NCBI RefSeq assembly: GCF_036347135.1
Contig: NZ_CP108938.1
Location: 1,798,001 to 1,862,000, forward strand
DNA length: 64,000 bases
Direction of reading: 5' to 3'
Source of the DNA: Streptomyces sp. NBC_00775
Lineage (GTDB): Bacteria; Actinomycetota; Actinomycetes; Streptomycetales; Streptomycetaceae
Within the stretch, counting starts at the first letter, position 1; the number at the start of each line of letters is the position of its first letter. Shown here one piece after another: positions 36,047-44,548 of the stretch. The position numbers were made by a program, and so were the translations under genes. The notes beneath the pieces were generated by a model. It made no database searches and was not told the DNA's origin. It saw only the letters and a program-made list of their open reading frames with translations.

Positions 36047-37453
36047 GTGCACCCCGTCATCAGCACTCTTTCCCGCGTCTTCGACATGCCGTCGGAGTTC
36101 ATCGGCGACGAGATGCAGCTTCGCGCCGTGGCCAGCTGGGACAACCTCACCGCCGTGGAACTCCAGGTCCATCTGGAGCACGAGTTGGGCACCACCCTCG
36201 ACGACCATCTCATCGAACACATCGACTCGGTGGGGCAGTTGCGCGCCTTCTACGACGAACGGCTCGCCGAACTCTCCCCGATCAAGGTCCCCCCGGATGC
36301 CTCGTCCATCGCCCCCGCGCTGCCGGGCCCGGTACCGGCGGGCAGCGAGCAGGAACTGACCGACATCTCCCAGGTGGTCGTCGGCGAGACGGGGATCTCC
36401 GAGGTGGACCCGGTCCGCGGCCGGCTGGCCTACCGGGGTTATCCCATCGAGGAGTTGATCGGCCGGGTGACCTTCGAGGAGGTCGTCCATCTGCTGATCC
36501 GCGGCTGGCTGCCGGACACCGAGGAGCTCAGCGCCTTCAGGGCCCGGCTCGCCGCGGCCCGTGAACTGCCGCCCATGGTCGCGACGAACCTCGTGCTCAA
36601 CGCCAACTCCAGTACGTCGTCCGTGCTGCGCACCGCGGTCCCCGCACTCGGCGTCGCCGCGGAGGCGAACGCCGACCCGGCGGCCCACATCGACCTGCGG
36701 GAACGCCTGATCGCGCGGATCCCGACGATCTTCGCCACCCAGCAGGCGGCCCGCGCCGGACGGCGGCTGCCGAGCCCCGCGCCCGAGCTGTCGCACGCCG
36801 AGAACATCCTCTACATGCTGGGCCTGCCCCGCGATCCGGAGCGGGTGCGGCTGGTCGACCTCTGCCTGGTCCTCCAGGCCGAACACGGCTGCAACGCCTC
36901 GGCGTTCGCGGCCCGGGTCGCGGCCGGCACCGGCGCCGACACCTTCGCCACCATCACCGTCGCGCTCGCCACCTTCACCGGGCCGCTGCACGGCGGCGCC
37001 GCCCACCAGGTGATCGACGTGGCCCGGGAGGACGGAGACCCGGGCACCACCGCCGCCTATCTGCGCGGGCGGGCCGACCAGGCCTCCGCCACCCGCGCCA
37101 GGCCTGGCTCGCACGCCGAGGAGGACCCCCGGGTCAGGCCGCTGCGCGAAGCGGCCCGCCGGTTCAACGCGGGCCCCGGCAGCGATCGCATCCTCCAGGT
37201 GCTGGATGCCGTACGGGCCGCCGCCCACCCGTCGAAGGGGCCCCGCCCCTATCTGACCGTGGACTGCTACGCCGCCGCGATCTACCACCTGCTCGGCATG
37301 CCCTCCGACCTGTTCGTCCCGATGTTCGCGGCGGCCCGGGTCCCCGGCTGGCTCGCCCACGTCGAGGAGCAGCGGGCCCAGCAGGGGCGCATCCACCCCA
37401 GGCTGCGCTACGTCGGCCCGCGCAACCTGCGTCACTTCTCCGAGTCCGACTGA
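36047..37453 (+). CDS. Citrate synthase-like enzyme with N-terminal carrier-like domain lacking the serine
   Basis: 468 residues, GTG start with AAGGAGAAGG upstream. Residues 1-85 fold like an acyl carrier protein: the helix-2 motif is WDNLTAVELQ where carriers have a DSL serine, so N33 replaces the phosphopantetheine site and the domain cannot be loaded. After a Pro-rich linker, residues about 110-468 are citrate/2-methylcitrate synthase with catalytic His segments AEHGCNASAF and GPLHGGAAHQV and an Asp in TVDCYAAAIYHLLG. The enzyme should condense an acyl-CoA or acyl-carrier thioester with oxaloacetate or the reverse. The pseudo-carrier may be a docking domain. It sits between the antiporter and the pyrrole genes; role unknown. 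Confidence 0.85.
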   Translation: MHPVISTLSRVFDMPSEFIGDEMQLRAVASWDNLTAVELQVHLEHELGTTLDDHLIEHIDSVGQLRAFYDERLAELSPIKVPPDASSIAPALPGPVPAGSEQELTDISQVVVGETGISEVDPVRGRLAYRGYPIEELIGRVTFEEVVHLLIRGWLPDTEELSAFRARLAAARELPPMVATNLVLNANSSTSSVLRTAVPALGVAAEANADPAAHIDLRERLIARIPTIFATQQAARAGRRLPSPAPELSHAENILYMLGLPRDPERVRLVDLCLVLQAEHGCNASAFAARVAAGTGADTFATITVALATFTGPLHGGAAHQVIDVAREDGDPGTTAAYLRGRADQASATRARPGSHAEEDPRVRPLREAARRFNAGPGSDRILQVLDAVRAAAHPSKGPRPYLTVDCYAAAIYHLLGMPSDLFVPMFAAARVPGWLAHVEEQRAQQGRIHPRLRYVGPRNLRHFSESD

Positions 37454-37506
37454 CCAGCGATCCGATGAGGGAGGGCGCCCCCTTCCCCCGTACCCCAGGA
37501 GCAGAT

Positions 37507-38646
37507 GTGGAGTTCGGCTGGAACGAGGGCCAACAGGCCCGCTACGACGAGGTATTGGACGCGACGCGGGACGCGTTCCCCGCGGCGCCCGGCGCGGGCC
37601 ACGGCTTCTACACCCGCAAGGACTGGCTGCGGCTCGGCGAGATCGGCATGCTCGGGTCCTGCCTGCCCAAGGAGTACGGCGGGCAGGGCCTCGGCGCGCT
37701 CGACACCGCGCGCGTCGTGGAGGCCGTGGGCCGTGGCTGCGCCGACACCGGTCTGGTGTTCGGCGCGGCGGCGCACACCTTCGCCTGCGCCGTACCCCTC
37801 GCGCGGTTCGGCGGCGATGCCCTGCGCCGGCGCCTGCTGCCCGAGCTGGCGGCGGGCCGGCTGATCGCGGGGAACGCGATGACGGAGCCGGAGGCCGGCT
37901 CGGACTCCTCGCGCCTCGGCATGACCGCGACGCCCACCGACGGCGGGTTCGTGCTCAACGGCACGAAGAGCTTCGTCTCCAACGGACCGGCCGCCGATGT
38001 GTACGTGACCTACGCGACCGTCAATCCCAAGATGGGCTTCCTCGGGGTCACGGGGCTGGTCGTCGACCGGGACACGCCCGGCGTCGTCGTGGGCAAGCCC
38101 TACGAGAAGATGGGCCTGCACTCCTGCCCGGCCGGCCCGGTCACCTTCGAGGACTGCTTCGTGCCCGAGGAGCAGGTGCTCGGCGGCGTCGGCGCGGGCG
38201 CGGCGATCTTCCAGCACTCCATGGGCTGGGAGCGCGCGTGCCTCTTCGCCCTCTACCTCGGTCTGCTCGACCGGCTCGTGGAACAGTGCGTCGCGCACGC
38301 CCGGGAGCGCCGTCAGTTCGGGCGCAGGATCGGCGAGTTCCAGTCGGTGGCGAACCGCATCGCCGACATGAAGCTGCGCCTGGAGAGCGCCCGGCTGCTG
38401 CTGTACCGCGCCTGCTGGTCGATGGACCAGGGCGACGCGTCCGTACTGGAGATCGCCCTGTCGAAGCTGGCCGTGTCCGAGGGCGTGCTGGCGTCCGCCG
38501 CCGACGCGGTGCGGGTCTTCGGGGGCCGCGGCTATCTGCGTGAGGACGGCATCGAGGCCGCGCTGCGCGACGCCGTGCCCAGCACGATCTTCTCGGGAAC
38601 CTCGGACATCCAGCGTCAGTTGATAGTGAAGGAGATAGGCCTGTGA
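37507..38646 (+). CDS. L-prolyl-carrier protein dehydrogenase (PltE/RedW type)
   Basis: 379 residues from the GTG at 37507, chosen because AGGAG lies 5 bp upstream and VEFGWNEGQ aligns with the start of PltE-type enzymes; an ATG at 37465 adds 14 residues without a match. The acyl-CoA dehydrogenase fold is complete with segments close to PltE as I recall it: PKEYGGQGLGALDTA, ITEPEAGSDSS-like MTEPEAGSDSSR, HSCPAGPVTFEDC, SMGWERACLFA and IFSGTSDIQRQ. It oxidises prolyl bound to the stand-alone carrier (45580) to pyrrole-2-carboxyl with FAD. GTGA overlap with the adenylation gene fixes the pair. Confidence 0.94.
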   Translation: MEFGWNEGQQARYDEVLDATRDAFPAAPGAGHGFYTRKDWLRLGEIGMLGSCLPKEYGGQGLGALDTARVVEAVGRGCADTGLVFGAAAHTFACAVPLARFGGDALRRRLLPELAAGRLIAGNAMTEPEAGSDSSRLGMTATPTDGGFVLNGTKSFVSNGPAADVYVTYATVNPKMGFLGVTGLVVDRDTPGVVVGKPYEKMGLHSCPAGPVTFEDCFVPEEQVLGGVGAGAAIFQHSMGWERACLFALYLGLLDRLVEQCVAHARERRQFGRRIGEFQSVANRIADMKLRLESARLLLYRACWSMDQGDASVLEIALSKLAVSEGVLASAADAVRVFGGRGYLREDGIEAALRDAVPSTIFSGTSDIQRQLIVKEIGL

Positions 38647-40118
38647 GGCTCCACCAGCTCGTCATCGACTCCGCCCGGCGCGCCCCGGACGCCCCGGCCG
38701 TGCGCTCGTCCCAGGGGGTGTTCAGCTACCGGGAGCTGGACGACCTCGCCGACCGGTACGCGGCGGCGCTGCACCGCCGCGGCGTGCGCCCCGGCGACCG
38801 GGTCGTGCTGTGGACCCACAAGACCCTCGACGCCATCGCCCTCATGCAGGGCGCGCTGCGCGTCGGCGCGATCTACGCACCGGTCAGCGCCAACAACCCG
38901 GCCGCCCGGGTCCGGCGGATCGCCGCCAGCTGCACGCCCGCCCTCGTCGTGGCCGACCCCGACGGCATCCGCCGCGCCACGGCCGCCGGCTGGGACGACT
39001 CCCTGCCGCTCACCTCCTTCGACGAGGTCCGCGAGGAGGCCCCGGCGGCCGACGCGCCGGCGCCGTACGAGAACGAGCCCGACGAGCCGGCGTACATCCT
39101 CTACACCTCCGGCTCCACCGGTGAGCCCAAGGGCGTGTGCATCAGCCACAGGAACGCCCTCTCCTTCATCCGCTGGGCCGCCGACGAGGTGGGCGTCACC
39201 GCGGACGACCGGCTCTCCAACCACGCGCCGTTCAACTTCGACCTCTCCGTCTTCGACCTGTACGCCACCTTCCTGGCCGGCGCCTCGGTCGTCCTGGTCC
39301 CCGAGGGCCTGGCGTACGACCCCGCCCAGCTGGGCGCGCTGATGCGCCGCGAACGGATCTCCGTCTGGTACTCGGTGCCGTCCGCGCTGGTCCTGATGAT
39401 GCAGCGCGGCGAGCTGCTCAGCGACGAGCCGCCCGCCGATCTGCGGGTGTGCGTGTTCGCCGGGGAGCCGTTCCCCATCCAGCAGGTCCACGAGCTGCGC
39501 AAGGCGTGGCCGGACGTACGGATGCTCAACTGGTACGGGCCGACCGAGACCAATGTGTGCACCAGTTACGAGGTCACCGACCGCGATCTGGGCAGCACCC
39601 GTCCGCTGCCGATCGGCACCGCCGTCAGCGGCGACCGCATCCGGATACACCCGCCGCGCGAGCGTGAGGGCGAGATCGTGGTCAGCGGTCCGACGGTGAT
39701 GCTCGGCTACTGGGGCCAGGAGCCTCACAAGGGCGCCTACTACACCGGTGACATCGGCCGGATGGGGCCCGACGGGATGCTGGAGTACGTGGGCCGGCGC
39801 GACCACATGGTCAAGGTGCGCGGGCATCGCATCGAGCTCGGCGACATCGAGACGGTGGTCTGCGCCCATCCCAAGGTCGCCTCGGCGTCGTGTGTCGTGG
39901 TGGGCGACGGTCTGGACGCGAAGATCCACGCCGTGGTGGTGCCAGAGGGCCCGGAGGGTCCCGGCCTGCTCGAACTCAAGCGCGAGTGCGCCGACCGGCT
40001 GCCCCTCTACATGGTGGTCGACGCGGTCCATGTCGTCCCCGAACTGCCCCTGACCGGCAACGGCAAGACGGACCGGCAGGCCCTGCTGAAGCAGATCACC
40101 GCCCTCGACGCGCGGTGA
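38643..40118 (+). CDS. Proline adenylation enzyme (PltF type)
   Basis: 491 residues, GTG start overlapping the dehydrogenase stop. NRPS adenylation motifs are in order: YTSGSTGEPKGV (A3), FNFDLSVFD (A4), NWYGPTETNV (A5), YYTGDIG (A7), VKVRGHRIELGDIE (A8) and LTGNGKTDR with the catalytic Lys (A10). There is no fused carrier, as in other pyrrole-forming stand-alone enzymes. It activates L-proline and loads it on the small carrier protein at 45580. Proline specificity is deduced from the partner genes; the specificity code was not computed. Confidence 0.92.
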   Translation: MRLHQLVIDSARRAPDAPAVRSSQGVFSYRELDDLADRYAAALHRRGVRPGDRVVLWTHKTLDAIALMQGALRVGAIYAPVSANNPAARVRRIAASCTPALVVADPDGIRRATAAGWDDSLPLTSFDEVREEAPAADAPAPYENEPDEPAYILYTSGSTGEPKGVCISHRNALSFIRWAADEVGVTADDRLSNHAPFNFDLSVFDLYATFLAGASVVLVPEGLAYDPAQLGALMRRERISVWYSVPSALVLMMQRGELLSDEPPADLRVCVFAGEPFPIQQVHELRKAWPDVRMLNWYGPTETNVCTSYEVTDRDLGSTRPLPIGTAVSGDRIRIHPPREREGEIVVSGPTVMLGYWGQEPHKGAYYTGDIGRMGPDGMLEYVGRRDHMVKVRGHRIELGDIETVVCAHPKVASASCVVVGDGLDAKIHAVVVPEGPEGPGLLELKRECADRLPLYMVVDAVHVVPELPLTGNGKTDRQALLKQITALDAR

Positions 40119-40159
40119 GCCGTGATGCCCGGCCCACGCACGGCGCATCCGATGTCTGA

Positions 40160-40252
40160 CATACGGCGATTCCCGGAGCCCGGCACACCGCGATTCCCTG
40201 TGCCGGGCGGACGGCGCTTCCCGTTGCCCGCCGTACGGCGCTTCCCGACGAC
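40160..40252. repeat. Short degenerate tandem repeat in the gap before the flavin reductase
   Basis: Four imperfect units of roughly 24 bp sharing ACGGCGnTTCCCG followed by GCCCG-like bases. They fill most of the 153-bp gap 40119-40271. Not coding on the plus strand; may be a slippage product or an RNA structure. Confidence 0.5.
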
Positions 40253-40271
40253 AGTCACCCGGTGAACCCCG

Positions 40272-40853
40272 ATGACCTCCGCGGCCCTGACCCGCCTCGG
40301 CCTCAGAGACGAGGACCTGCCCATGCCTGAACGACTCAGCACCTCCGAGACCCTGCTGGACCAGGTGGACCTGCACACCTTCCGTTCGGTGATGGGTTCC
40401 CTGCCGACCGGGGTGAGCGTCGTCACCAGCCTCACGGCCGACGGCGAACCGCGCGGCCTCACCTGTAGCGCGGTGTGCAGCGTGTCGGCCTCGCCGCCGC
40501 TGCTGCTGGTCTGTGTCAAGCAGCCCAGCGCGACACTCGAAGCCATCCACCAGAGCTCGGTCTTCGCGGTGAACTTCCTCTCCGCCGGCATGGCCGAGAC
40601 GGCCCGCACCTTCGCCTCCCCGGTGCCCGAGCGGTTCGAGGGCGTGCCCTGGACCCAGGGCAAGCGCACTTCCGCGCCGCTGCTCGACAACACCGTGGCG
40701 TTCGCGGAGTGCATCCTGACGAGCAGTCATCTGGCGGGCGACCACCAGGTACTGATCGGCCGCCTGGTGCACGGCGACATCTCCACCGGTCTTGCGCCGC
40801 TTGCCTATTGGCGGGCGCAGTTCTCGGAGGTACGTGCGCACCCCGCCGCCTGA
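40272..40853 (+). CDS. Flavin reductase (HpaC-like)
   Basis: 193 residues from the ATG at 40272; an internal ATG at 40323 (MPERLSTSETLL) has a better-placed GAGG and may be the real start. The split-barrel flavin reductase family pattern is seen: FRSVMGSLPTGVSVVTS, GLTCSAVCSVSASPPLLLVCV and FAVNFLSAG, with the ending AYWRAQFSEV. It uses NAD(P)H to make reduced flavin for two-component enzymes, here the three FAD-dependent halogenase-like proteins at 45926, 61678 and 63361. Last gene of the antiporter operon, followed by a strong hairpin. Confidence 0.88.
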   Translation: MTSAALTRLGLRDEDLPMPERLSTSETLLDQVDLHTFRSVMGSLPTGVSVVTSLTADGEPRGLTCSAVCSVSASPPLLLVCVKQPSATLEAIHQSSVFAVNFLSAGMAETARTFASPVPERFEGVPWTQGKRTSAPLLDNTVAFAECILTSSHLAGDHQVLIGRLVHGDISTGLAPLAYWRAQFSEVRAHPAA

Positions 40854-40864
40854 CCCGGACCATT

Positions 40865-40909
40865 CCGCCGCCGGCCCTCCCCCTGTCGAGCAGGGGCGAG
40901 GGCCGGCGG
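40865..40909 (+). terminator. Terminator after the flavin reductase
   Basis: Two stacked stems, CCGCCGGCCCTC with GAGGGCCGGCGG and inner CCCCTG with CAGGGG around TCGAG, starting 12 bp after the stop codon. Confidence 0.75.
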
Positions 40910-41061
40910 CGCGGTAGGCCCGCGTCTCCTGCCTCGGGTGCGGCACGGGCTCCCTGTCTCGCGGAACTCTCGCAGCCGGTCATTCATGAGAATTCCGGGG
41001 CGTCGCACCCGTGACCGGAGGTCACCTGGTGCGGCCTCCAGGGCAGTCAGGCGTGCGGAGG

Positions 41062-41748
41062 CTAGGGCGCTTGTCCTGGCCCGACCGCGGCGAGGCGGTT
41101 AATGTCGGGGTTGCGCAGCACCGTGGGGCCGGCGCCGTTCAGGCGGGCGGCGGCGAGCATGGCGCGGCCGACGGCGTCGGTGGTGGTGACATGGCGGGGG
41201 AAGGCGCGCCGCAGGAGCGGGTAGAGGCCTGCGGTGACGCGGTACAGGACGCGGTACACACGGGTGCGGGAGGTGACTCCGTCCACGGGCTGGACGTAGC
41301 CGGGGCGGAACATGTACCCCGTCATCGGCATGGCCAGCAGATCGTTTTCGGTGCGGCCCTTGACCCGTGCCCACATCTGGCGGCTCCGTCCGGTGCTGTC
41401 GGTGCCCTCGCCGGAGACGTAGACGAAGGTCAGCGCGGGACTGGCGGCGTACAGGGCGTGGGCTACGGCGAGAGCGTAGTCATGGGTGACGCGTGTGTAC
41501 TCCTCCTCCCGGCGGCCGACCGCGGAGACGCCGAGACAGTAGAAGCAGGCATCCAGGTCCTTCAACTGGTCCTGGATGGCGGTGTAGTCGGTGAAGTCGG
41601 TGTGGACGATCTGCCGCAGCTTGGGGTGGGCGGCGGACAGAGGGCTCCGGACGACGGCGAGTACCTCAGTGACGGTGTCATCGAGAAGGCAGGCACGCAG
41701 TGCGCCGTGTCCGATCATGCCGGACGCTCCGAAGACAATGACGCGCAC
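41062..41748 (-). CDS. NAD(P)-binding atypical short-chain dehydrogenase/epimerase
   Basis: 228 residues. N-terminal Rossmann loop VIVFGASGMIGHGAL (3-17), a DLDACFYCLG strand and FVYVSGEGTDSTGRS around the usual active Ser, then KGRTENDL where the Lys of the YxxxK pair may lie. It resembles NmrA-like or HTATIP2-like epimerase-fold proteins that act as oxidoreductases or redox sensors. It follows the TetR gene at 41773 in the same direction and is part of the three-gene module that interrupts the cluster. Substrate unknown. Confidence 0.75.
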   Translation of the reverse strand: MRVIVFGASGMIGHGALRACLLDDTVTEVLAVVRSPLSAAHPKLRQIVHTDFTDYTAIQDQLKDLDACFYCLGVSAVGRREEEYTRVTHDYALAVAHALYAASPALTFVYVSGEGTDSTGRSRQMWARVKGRTENDLLAMPMTGYMFRPGYVQPVDGVTSRTRVYRVLYRVTAGLYPLLRRAFPRHVTTTDAVGRAMLAAARLNGAGPTVLRNPDINRLAAVGPGQAP

Positions 41749-41772
41749 GACTGCTCCTAGGAAGGTGGGGGG

Positions 41773-42447
41773 TCAGGACGAGGTACGGGCGAGGGTGCCG
41801 GCGGCGAGGGTCGCCAGCATCTCCTGGAGGGCGGTGGCGAAGTCCATCTTCAGGACAGCGAGGGTCGGGTCGGCTTCGTAGGCAGCGAGCATCGCCTGTG
41901 ACGGGCGGGCGTGGGTCCACACCGCACCGATCACCATGATCATGGACGCGGCCAGCTGGTGAGCCCGATCGCCCAGCTCGGGCAGGTGAACGCGGGCGAG
42001 GGCCGCGAGCGTGTCGACGTTGGCGAGCGCGGCTCTTTTGTAGCGGGCAGCAACCTCCGGGGACACGTTGTGTTCCAGTACGCCGGCCTGTGCGCTGAGC
42101 AGGTCGCACAGCACGCGGCGCTCGGCGAGGGAGGTGGTGACCACCGCGGCGAGCTGCTCGCCACGCTCGTCCCCCGACAGCTTCGCGTCGATGCCGGCGG
42201 CCAGCGGTTCCGGCAGGTCGGCAGTCCACTGCTTCCAGGCGTGGTCCAGCAGCTCCAGCAGGATCGCCTCGCGGGACTCGAAGTAGCGCAGTACGTTCGA
42301 CTTGGCCAGCCCGACACGACGGCTCAGCTCGTTGAGGCTGACCGCGCTCGCGGGCATCTCGTCGAGCATGGCGGCGGCGGTGTCGAGGATCGCCCGCCGC
42401 CGGATGTCCCGCTGCTCCTCACTACGCGCACGCTGGAAAGTATTCAT
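41773..42447 (-). CDS. TetR-family regulator 4
   Basis: 224 residues. TetR domain: RRRAILDTAAAMLDEMPASAVSLNELSRRVGLAKSNVLRYFESREAILLELLD. The C-terminal domain differs from TetR1-3 and resembles the YcdC-like branch. It is divergent from the short-chain dehydrogenase at 42685, with two copies of AGACC-N3-GGTCT in between, so it most likely represses itself, the NAD-binding gene and the dehydrogenase. It has no cluster box, which separates it from the pathway regulators. Confidence 0.88.
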   Translation of the reverse strand: MNTFQRARSEEQRDIRRRAILDTAAAMLDEMPASAVSLNELSRRVGLAKSNVLRYFESREAILLELLDHAWKQWTADLPEPLAAGIDAKLSGDERGEQLAAVVTTSLAERRVLCDLLSAQAGVLEHNVSPEVAARYKRAALANVDTLAALARVHLPELGDRAHQLAASMIMVIGAVWTHARPSQAMLAAYEADPTLAVLKMDFATALQEMLATLAAGTLARTSS

Positions 42448-42460
42448 GCCTCCATATTAC

Positions 42461-42530
42461 AGACCCCCGGTCTTTTGACATCAGACCGGGGGTGCCTTAC
42501 GTTGGACGCATCGCAACAGACCGGCGGTCT
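42461..42530. promoter_or_regulatory. Operators of the TetR4 module
   Basis: AGACCCCCGGTCT (42461-42473) and AGACCGGCGGTCT (42518-42530) share AGACC-N3-GGTCT. An additional AGACCGGGGGT (42483-42493) is the exact complement of 42463-42473. The first site starts 14 bp upstream of the TetR4 start. Confidence 0.75.
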
Positions 42531-42684
42531 GAAATTACGGGTCTCCTCGGAGCAGCCTCCGTGTGGCCTGTGCCGTCCGCCGCGATCTTCCCGACGTGAA
42601 GCGTCCGCGCTCCCCCCTCTCAAACCGAGCACAGTTGCGCATGCGTACCAATCGAGCACAGAAAGTAGTGAAGGAGTTCCCCTC

Positions 42685-43548
42685 ATGAACCGCACCGTTG
42701 TCATCACCGGCACCACCTCCGGCTTCGGCCGCGACAGCGTCCACCTGTTCGCGTCCCAGGGCTGGAACGTCGTGGCGACCGTCCGCAAGGAGAAGGACCT
42801 CGCCATCCACCATGACCTGCCGAACGTGAAGACCCTGCTGCTCGACGTCAACGACGAGGCGGCCGACGCCGCCTTCGCCGAACAGGCCGCCGCCCAGTTC
42901 GGAGGCGTCGACGCGCTGGTGAACAACGCCGGTTACTACCACATGGGCCCCGTCGAGGCCGCGTCGATGGAGCAGATCCACGACCAGTTCCAGACCAACG
43001 TCTTCGGCCTGATCGCCCTGACCAAAGCCTTCGTGCCGTACTTCCGCAAGCAGCGTTCCGGCGTGATCGTCAACATCGCCTCGATCAGCGCCGACCAGGG
43101 CTACCCCTACACCGCCGTCTACGCCGCCTCCAAGGCCGCGGTCGCGGCTTTCTCCGAGGGCCTCAACGTCGAGATGGCCGACTTCGGCGTCGCGGTCAAG
43201 GCGATCTTCCCGGGCGCCCACGCCACACGTATCTTCACCAAGATCGACCAGGCGGGCGACGTCCCCGAGGACTACCTGTCCGGCATGCAGCGCTTCTTCG
43301 GCATGCAGGGCACCGGCTCCAGCCCGGCCGTCACCGCGAAGGCCATCTACGAGGCCGTCACCGACGGCAAGATCGAGAAGGTCCGCTACTACACCGGACC
43401 CGACGGAGTCGCCGTACCCCGCGTCAAGCAGCTCCTGGGCGCCGACTGGTACTGGGAGGAGTTCCGCAACGCCTCCACCGGCAGCCCCAGCGACCTGTGG
43501 AAGAGCCTCGTCACGCAGGGCAAGGAGCCCGTCGAGTTCACCCTCTGA
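42685..43548 (+). CDS. Short-chain dehydrogenase/reductase
   Basis: 287 residues from the ATG at 42685 with AAGGAG 9 bp upstream. Classical SDR motifs: NAD(P) loop GTTSGFG (9-15), NNAGYY, catalytic Ser in NIASISAD and YxxxK in YAASK. The C-terminal part after about 190 is family-variable. It is likely controlled by TetR4. This pairing of SDR and TetR is common as a stand-alone stress or detoxification module, and nothing ties it to the polyketide pathway except position. The following 226 bp (43549-43774) show no gene. Confidence 0.88.
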   Translation: MNRTVVITGTTSGFGRDSVHLFASQGWNVVATVRKEKDLAIHHDLPNVKTLLLDVNDEAADAAFAEQAAAQFGGVDALVNNAGYYHMGPVEAASMEQIHDQFQTNVFGLIALTKAFVPYFRKQRSGVIVNIASISADQGYPYTAVYAASKAAVAAFSEGLNVEMADFGVAVKAIFPGAHATRIFTKIDQAGDVPEDYLSGMQRFFGMQGTGSSPAVTAKAIYEAVTDGKIEKVRYYTGPDGVAVPRVKQLLGADWYWEEFRNASTGSPSDLWKSLVTQGKEPVEFTL

Positions 43549-43774
43549 CCCACCCGCCCCGACCGGTCAGTGCAGCCACCGTCCTCATCGTCGCCGAGCC
43601 CGGCCGCCTGCGGATCGCGCAACGGCCGCAGGCTCCCGCCGACAGGGATGGCGGCATGGGAGCTGTAGCGGCCCACAGCTCAGCGAGGCGCCCACCGAGG
43701 GGAAACGAGGCCGAGGAAGTCACACAACGCTGCATGCCCCTTCGCCGTAGCCATACGAGAACAGGGCCTGGCGG

Positions 43775-44548
43775 TCAGGCCCCCGTCCCCGCTTCGGGCA
43801 ACGCCCGCAGCACCCCCGCCACATACGCGTGGAACGCCGGGTCGTCGAGCAGGAAGTGGTTGCCGGGCAGCCACTCGATGGCGACGTCGCCGGCGCCGTG
43901 GTTCTCCCAGTCCCGCAGGCCCGGATCGTCCACCATGGGGTCGTCCACGCCCGCGCACACCCACAGCGGGCACGCCAGCGGCGGTCCGGGCAGCGGGGTG
44001 TACGTCTCCGAGATGGTGAAGTCGGCGCGCAGCACGGGGGTGAACAGCTTGACCAGTTCGGGGTGTTCGAAGAGCTGCGGCGGGGTGCCGCCGAGCCGGC
44101 GCACGGACTCCAGGAACGCCGACGCCGACAGGGTGTGCAGGTCCGGCAGGGTGCGGCGTGCGGTGGGGCCGTTGCGCCCCACCACGACGACTCCGGCCGG
44201 AGGGCGGCCCAGGGCGCTCCAGTAGCGGCCCATCTCGTAGGCGAACGCCGCGCCCATGCTGTGCCCGAGCAGCACGTACTGTCCCGTGGTGTGCGGGGCG
44301 GAGCCGCGGATCAGGTCCTCCATGACCGCGTCGAAGTCCTCACGCAGCGGCTCGGTCATCCTGCTGCCGTGCCCCGGCAGCTCCAGCAGCGTCATCCTCG
44401 CGGCCCCCGGCAGCGCGGCCTCCAGGCCGGCGAAGGCCCGCGCGGCACCGCCCGCGTGCGGCAGGCACAGCAGCGTGGGGCGGATCTGGCGGGCGCCGCC
44501 GGGCGCGGACGTGGTGGCGGCCGGTCCGGGCGTGCTCAACTGCTGCAT
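43775..44548 (-). CDS. Type II thioesterase
   Basis: 257 residues from the ATG at 44548, chosen for the AGGGAGA upstream and normal family length; a longer frame has no support. Motifs: LLCLPHAGGAARAF, the nucleophile elbow LLGHSMGAAFA, Asp in GVDDPMVDD and His in PGNHFLL. It is a stand-alone thioesterase of the RifR/PltG kind that edits mis-loaded carriers. Because neither PKS has a terminal thioesterase domain, it could also release the final chain, as proposed for PltG in pyoluteorin. Overlaps the PPTase gene by 13 bp. Confidence 0.92.
   Translation of the reverse strand: MQQLSTPGPAATTSAPGGARQIRPTLLCLPHAGGAARAFAGLEAALPGAARMTLLELPGHGSRMTEPLREDFDAVMEDLIRGSAPHTTGQYVLLGHSMGAAFAYEMGRYWSALGRPPAGVVVVGRNGPTARRTLPDLHTLSASAFLESVRRLGGTPPQLFEHPELVKLFTPVLRADFTISETYTPLPGPPLACPLWVCAGVDDPMVDDPGLRDWENHGAGDVAIEWLPGNHFLLDDPAFHAYVAGVLRALPEAGTGA

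Noticed and set aside
40160..40252. CRISPR array
   Set aside because: Units are imperfect, about 24 bp, without spacers of uniform length, and there are no cas genes.
41911..42684. Upstream extension of the short-chain dehydrogenase through the TetR4 operators
   Set aside because: The frame passes antisense through TetR4 and its operators; the ATG at 42685 has a proper ribosome-binding site and begins the Rossmann strand.
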